NCBI GenBank assembly: GCA_031270755.1 | Contig: JAISWV010000031.1 | Location: 1-12,107 of the forward strand | DNA: 12,107 nucleotides | Direction: 5' to 3' | Origin: Synergistaceae bacterium | Lineage (GTDB): Bacteria; Synergistota; Synergistia; Synergistales; Aminobacteriaceae | In this document: positions 7,220-12,107 of the stretch, piece by piece | How the letters are laid out: each line of letters begins with the position of its first letter | Position numbering within the stretch: the stretch's first letter is position 1 | The notes under the pieces: generated by a model | The model's input: only the letters and a program-made list of their open reading frames with translations | Told to the model about the DNA's origin: nothing | The model's database searches: none | Program-made: the position numbers and the translations under genes

Positions 7220-8491
7220 CTACACCTCCCGGAACCCCTGTTCTTTGACGTAACTCAAAAAAGCCTCGATTGCGCTGCCGCTTGAAGAACGTTTTTGCAT
7301 GGGAGCGTTGCGGTAAGTCGAAAATCTGGGGTTTGCAATGTCTTCTGACCCCAGCGTTTTACTCGATCCTTTGACTTCCAAATCATTTAGTTTGGTCCCT
7401 TGCAGTTGAATGACCACGGGCACGGCATCCGGCCCTCCCTGGGTCTTTAAGGGGCGTAGAATCAAAGGGCTGCTCATGCGCGTACTCTTCTTGGGATGAA
7501 TTTCACTCTCGGGATCTCCCCGGCTTCCCGCAAAATGAAAGAGGATGGGCAGGCCGAACGCCGCCCTCGGAAAACCGTCCGGCATATTGGGATCCGGCTT
7601 GTGAGCCGGGTTGTTTTTCTTGAGTAAGCGCCGAAGAGTATCCGGTTCGGGCCAGAACGATCGCCCTGGGCGTCTGGGGTCTCTGCTGCCTTTGTTGCGT
7701 CCCGTGCCGACTCCCTGGCGGAAATTTTTCATAGGGCTGATGCTTTCTTGCCATGCCTGCAACGAATTCGCTTGGGCAGGTCCCGTCAAGATTCGAAATA
7801 AAGTCGGCCATTCGCGTTTCACGCCAAGTTGAAGCTCGTACTCCTCGATCTTGCGTTGCCACCACCGGGCAACGGAATCTAAAGCCGTTTTTTCCGGAGT
7901 CAGTTCTTTGCAAAACAACGCTCCGCATCCGCGCCGCGTCCTGGCTCCAATTCCGCCGAAGCTGCTCCAGGCCCAGACAGCGCAAAAAATATCCGCCTTG
8001 AACCGCTGTTCAAAAGAAAATTCAATTTTGAACGCGAGTCCTTCCTTTACCAAATTGTGCCTGCTAGTGTCGGCCGCCGCCGGAAAAAGCACGTAACTTT
8101 CAGGGCCGAAACGTCTGAATCCATAATTGTCGTCCTTGGAGCCTATATAGTTTCGGCTTTGTGCCCATTCCGGCGCGGTCACTTTCACGACAGTGCCGCT
8201 CTGCTTTTCCGTGCTGCCCCAGATCTCTTCCTCCGCTTTGAAAAGCTCTTCCGCTGTATTGAACTTCGCCCCCCGCGTGGCGCGCCACCAGAAGCGCAGC
8301 TGCCCGCGAACCGACAAAGGGCGGATGGGAAACGCCGAGTCGTTGACCCCGGCTATGGCTCCGCCGCCGTACATTGGAGTGATCAGCTCGATATCGAAAG
8401 TTTTTCCGGATAATTCTTTCCCTGCTTTGTACGTGTCTCGCACCGCGTCTTTTTGTGGCGCTGGAGGAGCGCTTTCCTCGATAGTCCTCAA
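7220..8491 (-). CDS. cmr1: Type III-B CRISPR RAMP protein Cmr1
   Basis: A 423-residue protein with two Cas7-like halves, found at the far end of the Cmr complex where the crRNA 3' region leaves. Family blocks seen are TFDIELITPMYGGGAIAGVN, PIRPLSVRGQLRFWWRATRG, EEEIWGSTEKQSGTVVKV, SSFGGIGARTRRGCGALF, and in the second half FPRAAFGLPILFHFAG. The TTG start at 8491 has GAGGTG about 7 bases upstream. It gives a 27-residue lead rich in Ala, Pro and Lys before the first strand, which many Cmr1 proteins have. An ATG closer to that site is in another frame. The gene starts 32 bases after the cas6 stop. Confidence 0.96.
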   Translation of the reverse strand: MRTIEESAPPAPQKDAVRDTYKAGKELSGKTFDIELITPMYGGGAIAGVNDSAFPIRPLSVRGQLRFWWRATRGAKFNTAEELFKAEEEIWGSTEKQSGTVVKVTAPEWAQSRNYIGSKDDNYGFRRFGPESYVLFPAAADTSRHNLVKEGLAFKIEFSFEQRFKADIFCAVWAWSSFGGIGARTRRGCGALFCKELTPEKTALDSVARWWQRKIEEYELQLGVKREWPTLFRILTGPAQANSLQAWQESISPMKNFRQGVGTGRNKGSRDPRRPGRSFWPEPDTLRRLLKKNNPAHKPDPNMPDGFPRAAFGLPILFHFAGSRGDPESEIHPKKSTRMSSPLILRPLKTQGGPDAVPVVIQLQGTKLNDLEVKGSSKTLGSEDIANPRFSTYRNAPMQKRSSSGSAIEAFLSYVKEQGFREV

Positions 8492-8523
8492 ATGACATCA
8501 CCTCATAAATTCAATATAATTGC

Positions 8524-9315
8524 CTAAAATCGAATATCTACCAAACCCATCCCCTGCGTTACTTTGTAGCCCACGCCGCAAAACGGGGCCAAAGCGGCCA
8601 ATCGAGACAGAGATCCCCGCTCCGGCTCGGACAGAGCCCCCAAAGAATAGTGGACTTTTCCCACACAGCCGCGGAAAATTTGATTGTTTTTGAGCCGGAC
8701 CGCCACACTCGACAGGAAATGATCTTCTACCAAGACGCGTCTCAAAATTGTGTTATCGGCAAAAGCTTCCGCTTTCACAATCTTTTGCAGGCGGATGGCC
8801 AGGGAGCCGAAAAAAATCTCCGGCGCGGGAAAAGTGATTTGCCGATCGTTGGACTTGAAGCCGGTCGGCAAGACAAAATTGACGAAAACATCAAGAGACG
8901 GCGGTATCGAGTTCAGTTCTTCGACGCTTATTTGTCGGCTCATCTCGTTCTCTCCGGGCCGGGAAGCTTTGAGTACTCTGAAGCCGGCCCCGTCAATCGT
9001 CAAAGCGGCTCCGACAACACCGGAGGCGAAGCCGTGAAATACGTCCGCATCCGAAAACGAGGCCCGAAAGGCGAAGGAGGCCCCTTTCTCGAAAAAGATG
9101 TTTCCGTTCTTGGGCGCGCAGCGGTATGTCGTCCAGAAATAGTCCGGCATCATGGGGCTGAGGGTAAAAATCCGCCCCTCGTCCTCCGCGTGCAAGATAC
9201 GTCCTTCCGGCGAATCGCCCAGATACCTGGAGAGCGCGGAAAAGAGCAGATAACCGCTGGAAATGGGAACATGCCCAGTCGTAAGGCTCTGGCAGTGAAA
9301 TAAAGAAGAGATCAA
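8524..9315 (-). CDS. cas6: CRISPR pre-crRNA endoribonuclease Cas6
   Basis: Cas6 cuts the array transcript inside each repeat, leaving an 8-nt 5' tag on each crRNA. The 263-residue length is typical. Residues 36-54 read PEGRILHAEDEGRIFTLSP, the usual Cas6 block (LH, then FTxSP); His42 is the most likely catalytic base. The C-terminal half has LPTGFKSNDRQITFPAPEIF, CVGKVHYSL and the glycine-rich ending FCGVGYKVTQGMGLVDIRF at residues 245-263. The start is a TTG at 9315. A TAA (the stop of the upstream gene, read in this frame) lies 5 codons before it, so no earlier start is possible, and a GGCGAGG site precedes it. Its expected substrate is the hairpin-plus-ATTGAAAC repeat at 11077-11802, on the same strand. 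Confidence 0.93.
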   Translation of the reverse strand: MISSLFHCQSLTTGHVPISSGYLLFSALSRYLGDSPEGRILHAEDEGRIFTLSPMMPDYFWTTYRCAPKNGNIFFEKGASFAFRASFSDADVFHGFASGVVGAALTIDGAGFRVLKASRPGENEMSRQISVEELNSIPPSLDVFVNFVLPTGFKSNDRQITFPAPEIFFGSLAIRLQKIVKAEAFADNTILRRVLVEDHFLSSVAVRLKNNQIFRGCVGKVHYSLGALSEPERGSLSRLAALAPFCGVGYKVTQGMGLVDIRF

Positions 9316-9330
9316 GTCTATCGCCTCGCC

Positions 9331-10470
9331 TTATGGATGCGTGTCCAAACGGGCAACCTCGAGTTTGCCGCCGTCGAGAAAACGACAGTACCCTCGACCG
9401 GCTCCCCCCGTCGACCAAGCGTCGAATTCGTGGGTGCAGCCCGTCTTTTTTGCCAAATCCCCCGTGATCTTTTTAAAGTCGAGCCGCTTGAGGCAAACCT
9501 TTCGCCCGCTCAAGAGATATTTCGCCAGATCGTCCAGGCGCTGGTTCACCGAAAACAGGACATGCTTGTCGCCGTTCCAACTCTCCAGATCTTTGAGGAA
9601 GTTACTGGACAAAACAATGTCCGGAAGCGGCGAAGGATAAAGCTGCTTCTCATAATGGCATTGAGTGAATTTATCCCAGAAAATCTCTCCCCACGCGGAC
9701 AAAGTATAAGCGCCGGTTCCGTCCGTCAGCATCATACTTTCGGAAATACCGGTTACCTCTTCAGCGCGTACCGGCTTTCCCAATGCCAGTTTGCGGTACG
9801 CGGCGAAGTGCTTTTCTATTTCGTCGCAGGCGCCCGCGTCGATGTCGATCGGCAGACGGGGAATCCGCATCAGCGCGTCGGAGCTTTCGAACAGGTAGAA
9901 TGTTTCGTCGGCGTAGAACATCCCCAGCGTCTGCATGAAGCCCTGCAAGCTTTTGAACCCCCCGGTGAGGTTGAAGACGACCTCGTTGTACGGGGTGCGC
10001 AGCGGAGCCACGCATTCGGAGCACCATTTCGCCAGGTTGCTCATCGCCGCGCTAAAGGACAGGTAATCGGCGGTATTGAGGCCTGGAACCCGGTAAAATT
10101 CCGAGGTCAATTTTTGGCGTTCGCACCATTCGCCGATCATGTGCGCGCACTCCTCTCCAACATACGTGTCGCTGTGGACGAAGCAGTGTCGGTTGTCGTA
10201 TCCTTGGGAAGGGTTTCCTTGGTAATAAGCCAACAGACTGTTCAGTTCCGCGCTGCCGCGTCTCGCGTCCTGAACATTCCAGCCTTCCAACTCTGTTCGC
10301 AGGAGTTTCAACAAATGCCTCAGATACGTTTTCTCTTCTTTTGCCAAATCGGTTTCTTTTTTATTGGAAAGAATCGTGACGGGAAAATTTTTGTCCGCGT
10401 CCGCCGGCAAACGTCTTTCAAAGTTTGTCAAAAGGCTGGTGCCGCAAGTAGAGACGACAAAACGCTTCAA
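9331..10470 (-). CDS. CARF-domain effector with RelE-like C-terminus (Cami1-like ancillary CRISPR ribonuclease)
   Basis: First gene of the operon, 379 residues. The N-terminal half is a CARF sensor of the APE2256/Csx1-like kind: strand 1 with VVSTCGTSLLTN (residues 5-16), then VVFNLTGGFKSLQGFMQTLG (164-183), the loop that contacts cyclic oligoadenylate. Residues 240-290 (MLTDGTGAYTLSAWGEIFW) resemble a small winged-helix linker. Residues 285-379 look like a RelE-family mRNA interferase: SNFLKDLESW, SVNQRLDDLAKYL, CTHEFDAWSTGGAGRGYCRF and LDGGKLEVARLD. Arg359, Tyr361 and Arg363 are candidate catalytic residues. CARF-RelE proteins such as Cami1 cut mRNA on the ribosome when Cas10 makes cyclic oligoadenylate. 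The CARF call is firm; the RelE call is from pattern alone. The TTG start has AGGAGG 8 bases upstream, and an in-frame TGA lies two codons before it. It ends 15 bases before cas6. Confidence 0.85.
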   Translation of the reverse strand: MKRFVVSTCGTSLLTNFERRLPADADKNFPVTILSNKKETDLAKEEKTYLRHLLKLLRTELEGWNVQDARRGSAELNSLLAYYQGNPSQGYDNRHCFVHSDTYVGEECAHMIGEWCERQKLTSEFYRVPGLNTADYLSFSAAMSNLAKWCSECVAPLRTPYNEVVFNLTGGFKSLQGFMQTLGMFYADETFYLFESSDALMRIPRLPIDIDAGACDEIEKHFAAYRKLALGKPVRAEEVTGISESMMLTDGTGAYTLSAWGEIFWDKFTQCHYEKQLYPSPLPDIVLSSNFLKDLESWNGDKHVLFSVNQRLDDLAKYLLSGRKVCLKRLDFKKITGDLAKKTGCTHEFDAWSTGGAGRGYCRFLDGGKLEVARLDTHP

Positions 10471-10533
10471 CGCTCATTCCTCCTGTCGGTGATTTTCGAG
10501 CACGGTCACAATTTCGTTCAGCAAAGGTTCTGG

Positions 10534-10556
10534 AAAAACCTCCCCCTCTTGGGGAG
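10534..10556 (-). terminator. Terminator-like hairpin in the leader of the cas operon
   Basis: On the minus strand a 6-bp GC stem, CTCCCC (10556-10551) and GGGGAG (10545-10540), closes the loop AAGAG and is followed by G and five T residues (10538-10534). This has the form of an intrinsic terminator. It lies about 64 bases before the TTG of the CARF gene. It could stop transcripts arriving from the array and orphan fragment upstream, or act as an attenuator if the promoter at 10584-10612 is the real one. In the plus direction the run is AAAAA before the hairpin, so it would not terminate there. Confidence 0.55.
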
Positions 10557-10583
10557 CCGCCAACAGCCTCTCTCATAATGCTT

Positions 10584-10612
10584 ATGATAAATGCAGTTGT
10601 CGAAAAGATCAA
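10584..10612 (-). promoter_or_regulatory. Candidate promoter of the cas operon
   Basis: Minus-strand TTGATC (10612-10607) and TATCAT (10589-10584) are separated by exactly 17 bases. They match the -35 consensus at 4 of 6 and the -10 consensus at 5 of 6 positions. The predicted start near 10577 leaves a leader of about 107 bases before the TTG, and the terminator-like hairpin lies within it. No better pair was seen between the hairpin and the gene. Confidence 0.4.
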
Positions 10613-10819
10613 CTAAAAGCCAAGCGCCATAGAGCCAACTTCAACCGCCTCCCAGACCAGAACACAGTCGGCGTCGGTGTGATTGACCATGGACATGGCC
10701 GGAGAACCCGCCTCTCCGTAATAGCCCAGAGCCGTCACTTTACGGTCGTTTCGGCAATGGCGTTTGTGACTCAACCGCTTTACTTTTCTGCGGGCAGCCG
10801 TCTTGGCTGCGGTATAAAC
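10613..10819 (-). pseudogene. Orphan coding fragment of about 68 codons, unrecognised
   Basis: An open minus-strand frame runs from a TGA to a TAG at 10613. Its last 40 residues read like a real protein end (RKVTALGYYGEAG, then SPAMSMVNHTDADCVLVW and VGSMALGF), and third codon positions are GC-biased. The first half is basic and unlike the rest (ARRKVKRLSHKRHCRN). There is no ATG with a ribosome site near the front; a TTG at codon 16 and a GTG at codon 28 are the only early options. It is most likely the tail of a gene whose front was lost by rearrangement, or a chance frame. I recognise no family. The upstream stretch 10820-10950 is AT-rich with no convincing gene. Confidence 0.3.
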
Positions 10820-10951
10820 TCAAGAATCATTTTTGACTCGAGGCTTCATTTTTATCCCTCTCTTCATAGTTATGATGATATCAGAATGAAATGCAAACGT
10901 TCAAGCTCAGAAGGCGGAGTCGGTAAAGAAACTGCTCGTTCCTTGCCGGTT

Positions 10952-10981
10952 GTGCTCCCCCGGGACGTGGATTGATTAAAC
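10952..10981. repeat. Possible solitary relic of a type I-C-like CRISPR repeat
   Basis: The plus strand reads GTGCTCCCCCGGGACGTGG followed by ATTGATTAAAC. Type I-C repeats commonly run GTCGC-CCCC-GGGG-GCGTGGATTGAAAC, so the match is the GC-rich inverted core plus GTGGATTGA and AAAC with a two-base insertion. Only one copy is seen, 95 bases before the Cmr-type array and in the opposite orientation to it. Chance resemblance cannot be excluded. Confidence 0.25.
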
Positions 10982-11388
10982 GGATTGGTAAACGTTGTAA
11001 TTTTGGTCACATTATCATGCTTGATTTTTCAATGCCGACGCGAATACCGAAGATCTACACGGCAAAAAATACATTTACTTCAATCCCCTTTCGGGGTTTT
11101 CTTCGTTGCTGACTATGACAACAGCAATAGCGTCATTGTTGACATTGTCTCAATCCCTCTCAAGGCTTCTCCGGTGGTGAGCAAACCGGAAGTGGGTTTG
11201 ACGCAACGCCCAAAAGTTTCAATCCCCTTTCGAGGTTTCTTCGGTGCTGACAATACCTTGGTTGGAAAGGAGGGAAAAAGCTAAACTTCAATCCCCTCTT
11301 GAGGTTGCTTCGATGCTGACTATTCAGAAATATTTTGGACGTTCATTGTTTCGTTTCAATCCCCTTTCGAGGTCTCTTCGGTGCTGAC

Positions 11389-11459
11389 CTTGTTGCCTCT
11401 TCAGGACACGTAACGCGTGGACGGTTTCAATCCTCTCTCGAGGTTTCTTCGATGCTGAC
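11389..11459. repeat. Duplicated spacer-repeat unit, copy 1 (spacer 5 plus repeat 6)
   Basis: The spacer at 11389-11423 matches the spacer at 11597-11631 at 32 of 35 positions; both contain CAGGACACGTAACGCGTGGA. The adjoining repeat 6 shares three off-consensus bases with repeat 9 (repeat positions 11, 14 and 29), and position 11 is changed the same way in no other repeat. The unit was probably copied within the array and then diverged. Confidence 0.85.
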
Positions 11460-11596
11460 AGAAGAAAAAGGATACGATGCACGGAAAGCCAAGTTTCAAT
11501 CCCCTCTCGAAATTTCTTCGGTGCTGACGGAGATGCAAAACGTCAACTCTACATCCTTACGTTTCAATCCCCTTACGAGGTTTCTTCGGTGCTGAC

Positions 11597-11667
11597 CTTA
11601 TTGCTTCTTCAGGACACGTAACGCGTGGATGGTTTCAATCCTCTCTCGAGGTTTCTTGGATGCTGAC
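11597..11667. repeat. Duplicated spacer-repeat unit, copy 2 (spacer 8 plus repeat 9)
   Basis: Second copy of the unit at 11389-11459, offset by 208 bases. The three spacer differences are all transitions (spacer positions 4, 9 and 34), and repeat 9 has one further change at repeat position 27. The neighbouring spacers at the same offset (4 versus 7, 6 versus 9) do not match, so only one unit was copied. Confidence 0.85.
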
Positions 11668-11800
11668 CTTCGACCCTCTGCCCCCAAAGCAATTGTCATA
11701 TTTAATCTCCGTTCGAGGCTTCTTCGATGCTGACCGCAAAGCAACGTTTTATTGTTTTGTATATTTGCTTCAATTCCTTTCCAAGGTTTCTTCATTGTTG

Positions 11801-11829
11801 ACTGTAACATTTTTCAACCCAGTTGGCAA
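11801..11829 (-). promoter_or_regulatory. Candidate promoter of the CRISPR array
   Basis: Minus-strand TTGCCA (11829-11824, 5 of 6 to the -35 consensus) lies 17 bases before TACAGT (11806-11801, 4 of 6 to the -10 consensus). The bases before the -10 read TGT, an extended -10 motif. The -10 touches the outer edge of repeat 11, so transcription would start inside that repeat. It lies between the array and the transposase gene, so it could survive an insertion farther out. Confidence 0.35.
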
Positions 11830-11846
11830 GAAGGTTTCTAAAGACA

Positions 11847-12107
11847 GGGTGTAGTTATAAATAGTAGGTATCCTGTCAGGTACGCAGAGAAAGTGTAAAT
11901 GGGACGAGAACATCTTTTTCCCATAGATCGCTTTCCGCTTTTGCCCTTAGTGTGAGCAAAGACTGCGCGGTCTCTACATTCCAACGCGTCCCTGGCTGCT
12001 TTAGTCGCTGCTGAAGAACAAGCTTGTTACCACTCTCAATTGCACCGCTTCCGATAAAGTAACCTTTGGCTATGTATGCCGGATAATCAATGTTGGCCGC
12101 GTTATGC
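11847..12107. mobile_element. Terminal part of an insertion sequence at the leader side of the array
   Basis: The transposase tail ends at 11876, and an element end is expected within a few tens of bases. The bases GGGTGTAG at 11847 could be the tip of the terminal inverted repeat, but the other end is outside the window, so neither the boundary nor a target duplication can be seen. If this boundary is right, only about 44 bases of original leader (11803-11846) remain. Confidence 0.4.
11876..12107 (-). CDS. ISKra4-like transposase, C-terminal fragment (5' part outside window)
   Basis: The minus-strand frame is open from the window edge to a TGA at 11876, giving 76 residues. The sequence YFIGSGAIESGNKLVLQQRL, then KQPGTRWNVETAQSLLTLRA and a trailing W, matches the end of DDE transposases of the ISKra4 type. 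In these a GSGxxE block carries the final catalytic glutamate, followed by a conserved K, an RLK pair and a G-x-RW motif. No frameshift or stop is seen in this part. The gene is on the same strand as the array and ends 73 bases from its outermost repeat, so the element occupies the position of the CRISPR leader. The exact IS family is inferred from memory of the motif. Confidence 0.8.
   Translation of the reverse strand, partial: HNAANIDYPAYIAKGYFIGSGAIESGNKLVLQQRLKQPGTRWNVETAQSLLTLRAKAESDLWEKDVLVPFTLSLRT

Larger units (their letters stand above)
11077..11802 (-). CRISPR. Degenerate CRISPR array, 11 repeats and 10 spacers, read on the minus strand
   Basis: Repeats of 35-37 bases lie at 11077-11113, 11147-11181, 11216-11251, 11285-11320, 11353-11388, 11424-11459, 11493-11528, 11561-11596, 11632-11667, 11699-11734 and 11767-11802. 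Spacers are 31-35 bases. On the plus strand the repeat starts GTTTCAATCCCC, continues TTTCGAGG and TTTCTTCG, and ends GTGCTGAC. The reverse complement ends in ATTGAAAC, the usual 8-nt type III crRNA tag, directly after a small hairpin (CCTC-GAAA-GGGG). This fixes transcription on the minus strand, towards the cas operon. Almost every repeat differs from the next; the third repeat equals the consensus. The tag is intact in repeats 3 and 5-9 and altered in 1, 2, 4, 10 and 11. The leader side is the right end, where repeats 10 and 11 are among the worst. Confidence 0.96.

Noticed and set aside
9337..10578. A 413-codon plus-strand open frame
   Set aside because: It is antisense to the CARF effector, whose CARF motifs and ribosome site are clear. 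The plus frame has no family features.
10679..10975. A 98-codon plus-strand open frame upstream of the array
   Set aside because: It starts with GTG, lacks a ribosome site, has no recognisable motif, and overlaps a better coding-like fragment on the other strand.
11024..11036. TTTTTCAATGCCGAC near the left end as a collapsed repeat
   Set aside because: Only the two ends of the repeat resemble it and the middle is missing; chance cannot be ruled out at this length.
11335..11595. Open frames running through the repeats
   Set aside because: They arise from the repeat periodicity of the CRISPR array; no protein features are seen.
11147..11802. Reading the array on the plus strand with GTGCTGAC as the crRNA tag
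   Set aside because: Only the minus strand gives the canonical ATTGAAAC tag directly after a hairpin, and it agrees with the cas operon strand.
11811..11846. A possible twelfth repeat (TTTTCAACCC, later AAGGTTTCT)
   Set aside because: It would leave a spacer of only about 8 bases, and the match is limited to short T- and C-rich words.

Overview
The window carries a complete type III-B (Cmr) CRISPR-Cas interference operon with its own degenerate CRISPR array. It is flanked on the left by two metabolic/regulatory genes and on the right by the tail of an insertion sequence. The DNA is bacterial: strong Shine-Dalgarno sequences, tight overlapping operon junctions, frequent TTG starts, and a DapA-family enzyme beside a DeoR-type regulator. 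Base composition is moderately GC-rich in the genes and AT-richer around the array. An anaerobe of a Synergistota- or Clostridia-like group would fit, but this is a guess from general style, not from a marker gene.

Layout. Positions 1-597 (+): the 3' two thirds of a dihydrodipicolinate synthase/N-acetylneuraminate lyase family gene, closed by an intrinsic terminator. Positions 822-1643 (-): a convergent DeoR/GlpR-family repressor; its upstream region holds a TATAAT box followed by five tandem 14-bp units that look like an operator array or a structured leader. Positions 1875-10470 (-): one eight-gene operon, in transcription order a CARF-RelE-like effector, cas6, cmr1, cmr2 (cas10), cmr3, cmr4, cmr5 and cmr6. 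Genes overlap or are separated by at most about 32 bases. Positions 10471-11076: operon leader with a candidate promoter and a terminator-like hairpin, a short orphan coding fragment, and a possible relic of a type I-C repeat. Positions 11077-11802: a CRISPR array of 11 repeats and 10 spacers read on the minus strand, the same strand as the operon. Positions 11876-12107 (-): the C-terminal end of an ISKra4-like transposase.

How the parts fit. Read on the minus strand, each repeat has a small hairpin followed directly by the 8-nt tag AUUGAAAC, the expected Cas6 product for a Cmr complex. Cmr1 and Cmr3-Cmr6 build the backbone, with Cmr4 carrying the target-RNA-cleaving aspartate. Cas10 (Cmr2) has an intact GGDD palm motif but no N-terminal HD nuclease domain. 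Target recognition should therefore act through cyclic oligoadenylate made by Cas10, read by the CARF domain of the first gene, whose C-terminus resembles a RelE mRNA interferase (Cami1-like). The likely output is translation arrest rather than DNA cleavage.

The array looks old. Nearly every repeat differs from its neighbours, both ends are degenerate, one spacer exists in two diverged copies, no cas1/cas2 is present, and a transposase gene lies 73 bases beyond the leader-side repeat. The substitutions nonetheless tend to keep the hairpin and its GNRA loop, so the array may have lost acquisition while crRNA processing stayed under selection.
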